Source of the DNA: Cellulomonas sp. PhB143
Lineage (GTDB): Bacteria; Actinomycetota; Actinomycetes; Actinomycetales; Cellulomonadaceae
Reading direction: 5' to 3'
DNA: 64,000 bases
Assembly (NCBI RefSeq): GCF_003752595.1
Contig: NZ_RKIJ01000001.1
Location: forward strand, 52,253 to 116,252
Shown here: in pieces, positions 1 through 8,296 of the stretch
How the letters are laid out: each line of letters opens with the position of its first letter
Position numbering within the stretch: the stretch's first letter is position 1
Notes under the pieces: model-generated
Told to the model about the DNA's origin: nothing
What the model saw: only the letters and a program-made list of their open reading frames with translations
The model's database searches: none
Position numbers and translations under genes: made by a program

Positions 1-180
1 CGGGCGCCCCGCCTGCTCTCCACGCTGCCGCGCTGGAGGCCCCGACGCCAGCCGCAGGGCGCCCACGCCGTGCGCCCGGAGCGAAACCGGGGCGGTTGTC
101 GGTGGCGCTCGTCACACTGGAACCCGGTGCACGGCGACGCGCCCGGTGGCGAGGCGGCCGGGCAGGGCGGAGGTGGGCAG

Positions 181-1146
181 GTGGCGACGGACGGACCGGC
201 GATCCGGGCAGAGGGCATCACCAAGCGGTTCGGGGACAACCTCGCGCTCGACGACGTGGACCTCGAGGTGCGCGCGGGAGAGGTCTACGGGTTCCTGGGC
301 CCGAACGGCGCGGGCAAGTCGACGCTGACGCGCGTGCTGTGCACGCTGCTCGCCCCGTCGTCGGGCCGGGCGACGGTCGCGGGGCACGACGTCGACTCGG
401 ATCCGACGGCGGTGCGGCTGCGGATCGGCGTCGCCCTCCAGGAGTCGGCGCTCGACGACAAGCAGACCGGCGTGGAGCTGCTGCGCCTCCAGGGCCGGTT
501 CTACGGGCTCACGCGGCGCGAGACGGACCGGCGGCTGGCCGACCTGCGTCGGTTGATCGACATCGGCCCGGCGCTGGACCGCCGGGTGGGCACCTACTCG
601 GGCGGCATGCGGCGGCGGCTCGACCTCGCGATGGCGCTCGTGCACAACCCCGAGGTGCTCTTCCTCGACGAGCCGACGACCGGCCTCGACCCGATGAGCC
701 GCGCGGACGTGTGGGCGGAGGTCCGGCGCCTGAACACCGAGCTCGGCATGACGGTGTTCCTGACGACGCAGTACCTCGAGGAGGCGGACGAGCTTGCCGA
801 CCGGGTGGGCATCATCGCCGACGGCGCGATCGTGGCCGAGGGGCCGCCGGCGGAGCTCAAGCGCTCGATCGGGACCGACCTGGTGGTCGTCGAGGTGCGC
901 GACGGCGACGTGGAGCGGGCGCGCCCGACCCTCGCGGGGGTCGACGGCGCGGGCGACGTCGCCGTCGAGGGCTCTCGCCTGTCGGTGTCGGTCCAGGACG
1001 GCGCGCGGTCGCTCAGCCCGATCGCCGTGGCCCTCGCGGGGGCCGGCGTCGAGGTCCAGGAGCTGTCGTTGCGGCGCCCCACCCTGGACGACGTGTTCTT
1101 CGACGTCACCGGGCGCCGGATCCAGGTCGAGGAGGAGGCGTCATGA
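181..1146 (+). CDS. ABC transporter ATP-binding protein, DrrA/daunorubicin-resistance type
   Basis: This is the cytoplasmic ATPase of an ABC exporter that pairs with the permease immediately downstream. From the GTG at 181 the protein has 321 residues. It shows Walker A (GPNGAGKST, about residue 40), the signature YSGGM near 138, Walker B with LFLDEPTTGLDP near 160, and a switch-histidine region changed to TTQYLEEAD, as is usual in the DrrA subfamily. The C-terminal 90 residues fit the DrrA accessory domain. I chose GTG 181 because a GGAGGTGGG ribosome site lies just before it and because the reading frame upstream to position 70 gives low-complexity sequence unlike the family. The stop overlaps the permease start (ATGA). 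The substrate cannot be told; drugs or lipids are usual for the family. Positions 1-180 hold no gene I can support. Confidence 0.93.
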   Translation: MATDGPAIRAEGITKRFGDNLALDDVDLEVRAGEVYGFLGPNGAGKSTLTRVLCTLLAPSSGRATVAGHDVDSDPTAVRLRIGVALQESALDDKQTGVELLRLQGRFYGLTRRETDRRLADLRRLIDIGPALDRRVGTYSGGMRRRLDLAMALVHNPEVLFLDEPTTGLDPMSRADVWAEVRRLNTELGMTVFLTTQYLEEADELADRVGIIADGAIVAEGPPAELKRSIGTDLVVVEVRDGDVERARPTLAGVDGAGDVAVEGSRLSVSVQDGARSLSPIAVALAGAGVEVQELSLRRPTLDDVFFDVTGRRIQVEEEAS

Positions 1147-1952
1147 GCACACAGGCCGTGGGACGGCGGGGTGCGGGGATCGTCGGCCGGCCGGCCGGGT
1201 TCTGGCGCGACCTCGGCTCGGTGGCGCTGCGCGCGCTGCGGCAGATCCCGCGCGAGCCGGAGGCGATCGTCCCGGCGCTGGTGATCCCGGTCTTCTTCTT
1301 CGTCGTGAACGTCGGCGCGCTCGGCGACGTCGCCGGTGCGACGGGGGTCGAGGACTTCAAGGCGTTCCAGATCCCGGTCGCCATCGTCTTCGCGGTCACG
1401 GGGGTCTCGCGGGCGAGCGCGCTCGTCACGGACATCGCCGACGGCTACTTCGACCGGCTGCTCGTCTCGCCCGTGCACCGGACGGCGCTCCTGCTGGGGC
1501 TCATGGTCGCGGACCTCGCGCTCGTGATCGCGCTGTCCGTGCCGGTGCTGGTCCTGGGGTTCCTGCTCGGGGTGACGTTCGAGACGGGGATCGCGGGCGT
1601 GCTGGTGTTCCTGCTGATGGCCGGTGCCTGGGGGCTCGCGTTCACCGGGTTCCCGTACGCGATCGCGCTGCGCACCGGTAACCCTGCGGCGGTGAACTCG
1701 AGCTTCCTGCTCTTCTTCCCGTTCGCGTTCCTCACGACGACGTTCCTGCCGCAGGAGGCCCTGACCGGGTGGTTGGCGACGATCGCCGACTACAACCCCG
1801 TGACGTACCTGCTGGCGGCCCTGCGCTCGCTCATCATGACCGGGTGGGACGCCACCGCCCTGCTGCAGGGCACCGCCGCGATCGTGGGGCTCGGTGCGGT
1901 GAGCTTCTTCGTCGCCTTCCGGGCGCTGCGGGGCCGCACGCGTCGCGGCTGA
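1143..1952 (+). CDS. ABC-2 type transporter permease (DrrB-like)
   Basis: This 269-residue integral membrane protein is the permease partner of the ATPase that ends at 1146. It has about six hydrophobic segments, beginning with IVPALVIPVFFFVVNV near residue 40, and the ABC-2 arrangement with the loop TDIADGYFDRLLVSPVHR between the second and third segments, a recognisable DrrB-type motif. The ATG overlaps the upstream stop by four bases, so translation is probably coupled and the two subunits made in a fixed ratio. It should work as a half-transporter dimer with two ATPase copies. No regulator gene is adjacent. Its downstream side runs into the poly-G/poly-C tract and a convergent hsp20 gene. 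Confidence 0.92.
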   Translation: MSTQAVGRRGAGIVGRPAGFWRDLGSVALRALRQIPREPEAIVPALVIPVFFFVVNVGALGDVAGATGVEDFKAFQIPVAIVFAVTGVSRASALVTDIADGYFDRLLVSPVHRTALLLGLMVADLALVIALSVPVLVLGFLLGVTFETGIAGVLVFLLMAGAWGLAFTGFPYAIALRTGNPAAVNSSFLLFFPFAFLTTTFLPQEALTGWLATIADYNPVTYLLAALRSLIMTGWDATALLQGTAAIVGLGAVSFFVAFRALRGRTRRG

Positions 1953-1969
1953 CGACCTGCCCCGCCCTT

Positions 1970-2210
<241 letters not shown>

Positions 2211-2224
2211 GAGGAGGTCCTGCG

Positions 2225-2758
2225 TCAGGCGGCCGTCGTGACCTCGATGCGCTGCGGTGTCGTGCCCGCGTAGGCGCCCGCGACGGTCAGCGTCAGGACG
2301 CCGGCGTCGTAGGTCGCGCGGACGGCGTCGCCGTCGACCGGGCGCGGCAGGGTGACGACGCGCCGGAACGCGCCGTAGCGGACCTCGCGGACGCGGGCCT
2401 GCCGGCCGGAGCCCTTTGCGGACCGGTCCTCGGTCTGCTCGTCCTCCTGAGCGGCGTCCTCGTGCGGGGTGCCTTCCGGTGCGTCGCCCTCGGCGCCCGC
2501 GGCCTTCTCGGCGAGGAGGTCCCTGCGCTCGCCGCGGACGACGAGCCGGCGCCCCTCGACCTCGACGGTCACGTCCCGCGCCGGGTCGATCCCGGGCAGG
2601 TCCAGGCGGACGACGACGTCCTCGCCGTCGCGGTACAGGTCGGCGGCGGGGGAGGCGGGGCCGCGCGGGGCGGAGGTGGCGGCGCCGCGGGGCGTCCACA
2701 GGTCGCGGACGAGGCGGTCGATGTCGCCGAACGGGGTACGGACGAGTGTGGTGCTCAT
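2225..2758 (-). CDS. Hsp20/alpha-crystallin family small heat-shock protein
   Basis: This is a small heat-shock chaperone that would hold unfolded proteins in the cytoplasm. The 177-residue protein starts MSTTLVRTPFGDIDRLVRDL, then has the alpha-crystallin strands (VVVRLDLPGIDPARDVTVEVEG) and the late YGAFRRVVTLPRPVD and AGVLTLTV motifs. Between the GERRDLLAEK strand and the EVRYGAF strand is an acidic, low-complexity insertion of about 35 residues, unusual in position because this loop normally mediates dimer contacts. The ATG at 2758 has GGAGGA four bases upstream. An upstream in-frame ATG at 2815 was rejected because it lies inside the likely HspR operator. Regulation by HspR is inferred from the HAIR-like repeat at 2796-2816. 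Confidence 0.93.
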   Translation of the reverse strand: MSTTLVRTPFGDIDRLVRDLWTPRGAATSAPRGPASPAADLYRDGEDVVVRLDLPGIDPARDVTVEVEGRRLVVRGERRDLLAEKAAGAEGDAPEGTPHEDAAQEDEQTEDRSAKGSGRQARVREVRYGAFRRVVTLPRPVDGDAVRATYDAGVLTLTVAGAYAGTTPQRIEVTTAA

Positions 2759-2795
2759 GGTGTCCTCCATCGTGGTGTGCTGATGTCTGACACAA

Positions 2796-2816
2796 CATGA
2801 GCCGACCCGACTCAAT
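2796..2816. promoter_or_regulatory. HAIR-like operator (HspR-associated inverted repeat)
   Basis: The sequence is CATGAGC, seven bases, ACTCAAT. The known HAIR consensus bound by HspR in Streptomyces and mycobacteria is CTTGAGT-N7-ACTCAAG, so 11 of 14 defined bases match with the exact spacing. It lies 38 bases before the hsp20 start, and its TTGAGT on the minus strand could double as a -35 box. HspR is not encoded in this window. Confidence 0.65.
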
Positions 2817-2865
2817 TTCCGATCCGGCTTCGCCCTGGGAGAACGGCCCCACCCGCCCAGGAGGA

Positions 2866-2935
2866 CCCCGCCGAGAAGTCGAATTCGGCCCCTGGATTCG
2901 AAGAATCAGGGGCCGAATTCGACTTCTCGGCGGGG
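2866..2935. repeat. Family-1 long inverted repeat, copy A
   Basis: Two perfect 29-base arms (2866-2894 and 2907-2935) flank a 12-base loop that can form a further 4-bp stem (ATTC/GAAT). The arm reads from CCCCGCCGAGAAGTCG to the inner GGCCCCTG. It starts four bases after the ndh stop, so it may terminate ndh before the hsp20 promoter, but there is no U tract. Related copies are at 26161, 26616 and 27057, and probably at 1970. Confidence 0.9.
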
Positions 2936-2939
2936 AGGG

Positions 2940-4292
2940 TCAGTCCTTGCCGGGCTTCGGCGGGCGCACCGTCGGCACGTCGCCGACGATCGGCACCGGG
3001 CGCCGGTGGAACGGGAACCCGTACCGCGTGACGAGCCCCGCGAGCGTGGTCAGCCGGTTGCGCCCGCCCATGAGCCCCATGATGTGCACGAACAGCCACA
3101 GCAGCCAGGCGATGCCGCTGGTCACGGGCACCTTCCCGAAGAGCTGGGCGATCGCCGCGCGCCGCCCGATGATCGCCATCGTGCCCTTGTCGAGGTAGTG
3201 CAGCGGCGTCGTCCGCCCTCCGGCGACGAGCGCGGCGATGTTCTTGCCGACATGCCCGCCCGCCTGGATGGCCGGCTGGGCGAGCTGCGGGAGGTCGTCG
3301 GGCGAGATCGAGACGTCGCCCACCGCGTAGACGTCGGCCACCCCCTCGACCCGATGCTCGCGGTCGACGCGGATGCGGCCGCCGTGGCCCAGCGGCAGGC
3401 CCCAGCGCTCGACCTCGGGGTGCGGGTGGACGCCCGTCGCCCACACGGTCAGGTCGGAGGGGATGCGCGTCCCGTCGGTGAGCTCGACGGCGTCGGGGTG
3501 CACGGCGGCGACGCCCGCGCCCAGGCGCAGGTCGACGTCCCGCCGGCGCAGCTGTGCGGCGCCGTAGCGGCGCAGGCGGGGCAGGAACGACTTGAGCACC
3601 TCGTCGCCGCGCTGGACGAGCGTCACCGAGAACGCGTCGCCGTCCACCTCCGGGTAGGCGGGGCGCAGGCCCTGGTCGCGCAGCTCCGCGAGCGCCCCCG
3701 CGACCTCGACCCCCGTCGGGCCGCCGCCGACGACGACCACCCGGAGCCCGTCGTCCGTCCGCGGCGTCGAGGCGGCCACCTCGAGGCGGACGAACAGGGT
3801 GTCGCGGATCTTCAGCGCCTGCGAGCGCGAGTACATCGCGAACGCGTGCTCCTTGGCCCCCGGCGTGTCGAAGTAGTTCGTGGTGACGCCGTTGGCGAGC
3901 ACGAGGTGGTCGTAGTGCACCACCTCGTCGTTGAGCAGCGTGATGGTCCGCGCCTGCGCGTCCACGCCGACGAGGTGCTCGTGCACCACGCGGACGTTGG
4001 GCTGGCGGTGGTGCAGGCTGCGCAGGAAGTACGTGACGTCGCCCGGGTTCAGCCCGCCGGACGCGACCTGGTAGAGCAGCGGGTTGAAGGTGTTGTAGAT
4101 CCGGCGGTCGACGAGCGTGACCCGCACGGGCGCGTCGGCCAGCGCGCGGACGCACGCCACCCCCGCGAACCCGCCGCCCACGACGACGACGTGCGGGACG
4201 CCGTCGGGCACCTCCGGGACGGAGCCGGACCGCGCTGCTGCATCCTCCTGCGCGAAGGGCTCCGAGAGCCCGGGTTCTGCCTGCTCGCTCAC
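2940..4292 (-). CDS. ndh: Type II NADH dehydrogenase (NDH-2), NAD(P)/FAD-dependent oxidoreductase
   Basis: This is a single-subunit, non-proton-pumping NADH:quinone oxidoreductase on the inner face of the membrane. The 450-residue protein has an FAD-binding GGGFAG at residues 39-44, a second dinucleotide fold VVVVGGGPTGVEVAG near 185 for NADH, and the late VYAVGDVS FAD motif. The C-terminal segment around WLLWLFVHIMGLMG is hydrophobic or amphipathic and fits the membrane anchor of NDH-2. The GTG start at 4292 has a very strong AGGAGGAGGT site. The first 30 residues are an extra, poorly conserved tail. It is transcribed toward hsp20 and ends four bases before inverted repeat A. A CRP/GlxR-like site at 4410-4425 suggests cAMP-dependent control. 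Confidence 0.93.
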   Translation of the reverse strand: MSEQAEPGLSEPFAQEDAAARSGSVPEVPDGVPHVVVVGGGFAGVACVRALADAPVRVTLVDRRIYNTFNPLLYQVASGGLNPGDVTYFLRSLHHRQPNVRVVHEHLVGVDAQARTITLLNDEVVHYDHLVLANGVTTNYFDTPGAKEHAFAMYSRSQALKIRDTLFVRLEVAASTPRTDDGLRVVVVGGGPTGVEVAGALAELRDQGLRPAYPEVDGDAFSVTLVQRGDEVLKSFLPRLRRYGAAQLRRRDVDLRLGAGVAAVHPDAVELTDGTRIPSDLTVWATGVHPHPEVERWGLPLGHGGRIRVDREHRVEGVADVYAVGDVSISPDDLPQLAQPAIQAGGHVGKNIAALVAGGRTTPLHYLDKGTMAIIGRRAAIAQLFGKVPVTSGIAWLLWLFVHIMGLMGGRNRLTTLAGLVTRYGFPFHRRPVPIVGDVPTVRPPKPGKD

Positions 4293-4409
4293 CGATACCT
4301 CCTCCTCGACGGGGCCGTGCGCCCCTGCTCACGCTAGGTGAGCGGTGCCGGCCTCGCGCCCGCGAGGGGCGTCCGGCGGGCTGTCCGGTGCGTCACGTCG
4401 GAGAAAAAC

Positions 4410-4425
4410 TGTGATCTGTGTCACG
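4410..4425. promoter_or_regulatory. CRP/GlxR-like binding site
   Basis: TGTGA-TCTGTG-TCACG matches the CRP-family consensus TGTGA-N6-TCACA at 9 of 10 defined positions. It lies in the 220-base divergent region between ndh (minus) and the secreted beta-propeller gene (plus), 118 bases before the ndh start and 88 before the other. Actinobacterial CRP/GlxR proteins often control respiratory genes, so ndh is the likelier target; this is inference. Confidence 0.55.
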
Positions 4426-4512
4426 AACCTACCCCGTCGACCCTCCCTCGGTGTGCCGCCCCCACGGCGGCGGGCACCGTGCCCTCTCACGGGTCAGATC
4501 CCGAGGTGAACC

Positions 4513-5859
4513 ATGCACAGACGCCTGTCGCTCTCCGTGGTCGTCGCCGCCGCGTCGCTCGCCGTCGCCGCGCCTGCCACCGCAGCGCCTTCTGCCGCCG
4601 CGCCCCCGGCGGCACACTCTGCCGCCGCCCCCCAGCTGTCGCACACCCAGCGCGCGTCCGGCTGGGACGACGGACCCGGCAGCCCGGGCCGCTCCTCGTG
4701 GGCGCGGCACGCGCCGCGCACCTGGACCCACGGCTGGTCGTTCGGGCACCCGTCGCGCACGCCGTCGGCCGGCACGCCGACGACGCTCGCGACCGGCCTG
4801 GTCGGACCCCTGAGCCTGGCGGTCGGGCTCGACGGCGTCTATGTCGCCGACAACTTCGCCGCGAGCCTGCTCAAGGTCCGCTCCGGGAAGGCGCCCACGA
4901 CGCTCTACTCCTCGCCGCAGGTCGAGGGCATGAGCGGCGAGGTCGGCGCCGTGTCCGTCGGGCTCGGGAGGGTCGTGTTCGCGGAGTCCTACGCGGCCGC
5001 CGAGGGGGGCCCGCCGGCCGACGCCGAGGACGCCCAGGACCCGGGCACCGACGAGGGCGCGGGCGACGACGCTCCGCCGTGGAGCGCCACGCTCCAGCAG
5101 GTGGACCTGCGGGGCAAGGTCAGCCAGGTCGCCGACCTGGGCGCCGCGGAGATCCGCACCAACCCGGACGGGAGCACCACCTACGGCTTCCTGGACGCCT
5201 CGCCGCAGTGCGCCGCGCAGTTCGAGGCCGCGGGCCTCGGGCCGCTCGTCGCGCCGGGGGAGGTGTACTCCCACCCGTTCGCGTCCCTCGTCCTGCCGGG
5301 ACGCACCATCGTGGCCGACGCCGGCGCGAACGTCCTGTGGAACGTCGACGGCCGGGGGAGGGTCACCCCGCTCGCGGTGCTGCCGCCGCAGCGCTACGCC
5401 CTCTCGTCCGCGACGGCGCAGACGTACGGCGTGCCCGCCTGTGCCGGCCAGACCTACACCGCCCAGCCCGTGCCGACCGACGTCGAGCTCGGCCCGGACG
5501 GCTGGCTGTACGTCTCGCTGCTGCCCGGGGGCCCCGAGGACACCGGCGCCCACGGCGCCGTCTACCGGGTGAGCCCGTCGACCGGGAGGGCGGTCAAGGT
5601 CGCCGGCGGGTTCACCGCGGCGACGGACCTCGCCGTCTCGCTGCGCGGCGACGTCTACGTGGCCGAGCTCTTCGGCGACCGCATCTCCGTGGTCCCGCGG
5701 GGGTCCTCGACCCCGCAGGAGCTGCTCGGCGTCAGCCAGCCGGGAGCCGTGGAGTGGACGCCGCTGGGCCTGTACGCGACGACGGACGCGCTCGGTGCGC
5801 TCTTCTCCCCGCCGGGGACGCCGCCGTCGGCGAAGGTGGTGAGGATCCCGCTGCGCTGA
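4513..5859 (+). CDS. Secreted ScyD/ScyE-family beta-propeller protein
   Basis: This 448-residue exported protein resembles the ScyD/ScyE family, named after scytonemin-biosynthesis-associated proteins but widespread in bacteria as NHL-like beta-propellers of unknown role. It begins with a signal peptide (MHRRLSLSVVVAAASLAVAA, cut probably after the AxA near residue 25) and an alanine-rich stretch. The propeller blades carry phrases such as VGLDGVYVADNFAASLLKV, GRTIVADAGANVLWNV, VELGPDGWLYVSLLPGG and LAVSLRGDVYVAELFG. An acidic loop near residues 165-195 (PPADAEDAQDPGTDEG) is a likely calcium or disordered segment. The ATG at 4513 follows a GAGGTG site. No catalytic residues are evident, and the substrate is unknown. 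Confidence 0.85.
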   Translation: MHRRLSLSVVVAAASLAVAAPATAAPSAAAPPAAHSAAAPQLSHTQRASGWDDGPGSPGRSSWARHAPRTWTHGWSFGHPSRTPSAGTPTTLATGLVGPLSLAVGLDGVYVADNFAASLLKVRSGKAPTTLYSSPQVEGMSGEVGAVSVGLGRVVFAESYAAAEGGPPADAEDAQDPGTDEGAGDDAPPWSATLQQVDLRGKVSQVADLGAAEIRTNPDGSTTYGFLDASPQCAAQFEAAGLGPLVAPGEVYSHPFASLVLPGRTIVADAGANVLWNVDGRGRVTPLAVLPPQRYALSSATAQTYGVPACAGQTYTAQPVPTDVELGPDGWLYVSLLPGGPEDTGAHGAVYRVSPSTGRAVKVAGGFTAATDLAVSLRGDVYVAELFGDRISVVPRGSSTPQELLGVSQPGAVEWTPLGLYATTDALGALFSPPGTPPSAKVVRIPLR

Positions 5860-5875
5860 GCCCGGGGTGCGCAAC

Positions 5876-5920
5876 TATGCTCGGGACGTCGCCGCGCGAG
5901 CCGGTTCGCGCGGCGCGTCC
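5876..5920 (+). promoter_or_regulatory. telA promoter -10 and hairpin in the 5' leader
   Basis: A TATGCT -10 box is at 5876-5881. The transcript would begin with a strong stem of 15 bp with one bulged base (arms 5884-5899 and 5906-5920, six-base loop) before the telA ATG at 5946. The stem could terminate the preceding gene or act as a leader structure. I see no known riboswitch fold. Confidence 0.45.
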
Positions 5921-5945
5921 CGCCCCCGGACCGAGAGGCCCCCCG

Positions 5946-7151
5946 ATGTCGACGAGCAGCGGACCCGCCGCAGCCCAGCCCGCCCCCGCGGAGCCGCTGG
6001 TCCTCGAGGCCCCCGCCGCCGCGCCGCGCGTCTCGCGCGAGCAGGCGGCCGCGACCGTGGCGGCGCAGCAGCCGGACGGCGCCGCGGCGCAGCAGCACCG
6101 CGCCGCCGAGGCGAAGGCCCAGGTGCTCGTCGCCGAGCTCTCGGCGATCGACCCGCGGTCGCCGGAGTTCGCGGAGAAGATCAAGACCGTCTCGGCGCTG
6201 GGCGACGAGGAGATCCGGGCGTCCGCGGAGGTCTCCAACCGCATGCTCGACCGCCCGGCCGCCCAGTCGCGCGAGTCGAGCGCGCAGTCCAAGGTCAGCG
6301 CGACGCTCGTCGAGCTGCGCCAGACCGTCACGGAGCTCGACCCGAACCGGGCCGACCTCACGGGCGTGAAGAAGCTGCTGAAGTTCCTGCCCGGCGGCGA
6401 CGCCGTCGACCGGTACTTCGCGAAGTACCAGTCGGCGCAGTCCCAGCTCGACGCGATCATCCGCGCCCTCGCGTCGGGCCAGGGCGAGCTCCTCAAGGAC
6501 AACGCCGCGATCGAGCTCGAGCGCAACCGGATGTGGGAGGCGATGAACCGCCTCGGCGAGCTGAAGGTCGAGGTCGAGGCGCTGGACGTCGCGGTCTCCG
6601 CGAAGATCGCCGGGCTCCGCGCCGCCGGGGACGCCGAGTCCGCCCAGGCGCTCGAGGCCGACGTCCTCTTCGCCGTCCGCCAGCGTCACCAGGACCTCAT
6701 GACGCAGCTGGCCGTGGCCGTCCAGGGCTACCTGGCGATGGACCTCGTGCGCAAGAACAACCTCGAGCTGGTCCGTGGCGTGGAGCGCGCGCAGACGACG
6801 ACGGTCTCCGCGCTGCGGACCGCCGTGATCGTCTCGCAGGCCCTCGGCCAGCAGAAGCTCGTGCTCGACCAGGTCTCGGCCCTGAACTCCACGACGAGCA
6901 GCCTCATCGAGTCGACCTCCCAGCAGCTGCGCCAGCAGGGTGCCCAGATCCAGGAGCAGGCGGCGAGCAGCACCGTCGAGGTCGGCCGGCTCCAGGCGGC
7001 GTTCGAGAACGTCTACGCCACGATGGACGCCATCGACACCTTCAAGGTCCAGGCCAACGACGCGATGGCCGTGACGATCGGCGAGCTCGAGCAGCAGCTC
7101 GCCCAGGCGAGGCCCTACGTGGATCGCGCTCGACGCTCCGTCGACGGCTGA
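5946..7151 (+). CDS. telA: Toxic anion resistance protein, TelA/KlaA family
   Basis: This 401-residue cytoplasmic protein belongs to the TelA family, found with tellurite and other toxic-anion or envelope-stress resistance genes. The N-terminal 60 residues are Ala/Pro/Gln-rich. Then follow long helical stretches: LSAIDPRSPEFAEKIKTVSALGD, the family-typical FLPGGDAVDRYFAKYQSAQSQLD near 145-165, and late coiled-coil segments (TSSLIESTSQQLRQQGAQIQ). The length is normal for the family. The ATG at 5946 is the first good start after the leader hairpin; the frame is open further upstream but that sequence is a shadow of the previous gene. Its stop is only four bases before a TerC/DUF475 gene, and the TelA-TerC pairing is a well-known association, so the two are very probably one operon. 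Confidence 0.92.
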   Translation: MSTSSGPAAAQPAPAEPLVLEAPAAAPRVSREQAAATVAAQQPDGAAAQQHRAAEAKAQVLVAELSAIDPRSPEFAEKIKTVSALGDEEIRASAEVSNRMLDRPAAQSRESSAQSKVSATLVELRQTVTELDPNRADLTGVKKLLKFLPGGDAVDRYFAKYQSAQSQLDAIIRALASGQGELLKDNAAIELERNRMWEAMNRLGELKVEVEALDVAVSAKIAGLRAAGDAESAQALEADVLFAVRQRHQDLMTQLAVAVQGYLAMDLVRKNNLELVRGVERAQTTTVSALRTAVIVSQALGQQKLVLDQVSALNSTTSSLIESTSQQLRQQGAQIQEQAASSTVEVGRLQAAFENVYATMDAIDTFKVQANDAMAVTIGELEQQLAQARPYVDRARRSVDG

Positions 7152-7155
7152 GACG

Positions 7156-8259
7156 GTGGGGACCTTCCGATTCTTCCGCTGGGACGCGCTCGTCCTGGTC
7201 CTCGCGCTCGTCGTCGCCTACCTCTACGAGGGGTGGACGGCGGTCACGCTCGCGATCATCCTCATCGTCGTCGAGGTGGTCTTCTCCTTCGACAACGCGG
7301 CGGTCAACGCCAAGTACCTGGCCCGCCTGAACCCGTTCTGGCAGCGGATGTTCCTCACGGTGGGCATCCTCATCGCGGTCTTCGGGATGCGGCTGGTCTT
7401 CCCGTTCGTCATCGTCAGCGTCTCCGGGCACATCAGCCCGGGCGAGGCGTTCACGCTCGCGCTCGAGAAGGGCGACCCGACCGAGCCGGGAACGTACGGC
7501 TACATCCTCAACGAGGCGCACCCCACGATCGCCGCGTTCGGCGGGATCTTCCTGCTCATGCTCTTCCTCGACTTCGTGTTCGACGCCGAGCGCGAGGTCA
7601 CCTGGCTGAGCTGGGTCGAGCGTCCGCTGCAGAAGGTCTCGCGCCTCGGCTCGCTCCCGGTGATCGTCGCGGGGATCGTGCTGCTCGTCTCGGCGCAGGT
7701 GCTGGCGGAGCCGCAGGACCGCGGCCGGGTGCTGTTCGCCGGGCTCGCGGGCCTCGTCGTCTACCTGGCGGTCAACGGGCTGGCGACCGTCATGGAGGCC
7801 AAGGAGGAGCAGCGCGCGGCCGAGGCGGACGAGGCCGCACGCAGCGCGGCGGGCTCCGGGACGGGCGTCGTCCAGCTCGCCGGGCGGGCAGCCTTCTCGA
7901 TGTTCGTCTTCCTCGAGGTCCTCGACGCGACCTTCTCGTTCGACGGCGTCATCGGCGCCTTCGCGATCACGCCCGACCCGCTGATCATCGCGCTCGGCCT
8001 CGGGGTCGGCGCGCTCTTCGTGCGGTCGATGACCATCTACCTCGTGCGCCGCGGGACCCTGTCGGAGTACCGGTACCTGGAGCACGGCGCGCACTGGGCG
8101 ATCGGCACCCTCGCGGTCCTGCTCCTGCTCACGCTGCGGCTCGACATCCCCGACGTCGTCATCGGCGTCGCGGGGCTCGCGTTCATCGTGACCGCGTGGC
8201 TCGGCTCCGCGCGCGCCAACCACCGCGATGCGCGTGCCGCGGACCGCGCCGGGGCGTAG
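7156..8259 (+). CDS. TerC/DUF475-family integral membrane protein
   Basis: This 367-residue polytopic protein has about nine membrane segments. It carries two acidic intramembrane motifs typical of the TerC superfamily, EVVFSFDNAAVNA near residue 38 and LEVLDATFSFDGVIGAF near 253, in inverted symmetry. TerC-like proteins are linked to tellurite resistance and, more generally, to metal (manganese or calcium) efflux at the membrane. The DUF475 subfamily is called from its length and the central insertion (GDPTEPGTYGYILNEAHP). The GTG start is four bases after the telA stop with a weak ribosome site, so translational coupling to telA is likely. The substrate is not known. Confidence 0.88.
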   Translation: MGTFRFFRWDALVLVLALVVAYLYEGWTAVTLAIILIVVEVVFSFDNAAVNAKYLARLNPFWQRMFLTVGILIAVFGMRLVFPFVIVSVSGHISPGEAFTLALEKGDPTEPGTYGYILNEAHPTIAAFGGIFLLMLFLDFVFDAEREVTWLSWVERPLQKVSRLGSLPVIVAGIVLLVSAQVLAEPQDRGRVLFAGLAGLVVYLAVNGLATVMEAKEEQRAAEADEAARSAAGSGTGVVQLAGRAAFSMFVFLEVLDATFSFDGVIGAFAITPDPLIIALGLGVGALFVRSMTIYLVRRGTLSEYRYLEHGAHWAIGTLAVLLLLTLRLDIPDVVIGVAGLAFIVTAWLGSARANHRDARAADRAGA

Positions 8260-8296
8260 GTTCCGGCTCAGCACACCCATCTCAGGAGGAACGCCC

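Noticed and set aside
1..180. The tail of an upstream gene at the left edge.
   Set aside because: All plus frames are open but none gives recognisable protein, and no stop is found before the ABC start.
2759..2815. An upstream start for Hsp20 at 2815.
   Set aside because: It would translate the HAIR-like operator and lacks a ribosome site; ATG 2758 has GGAGGA.
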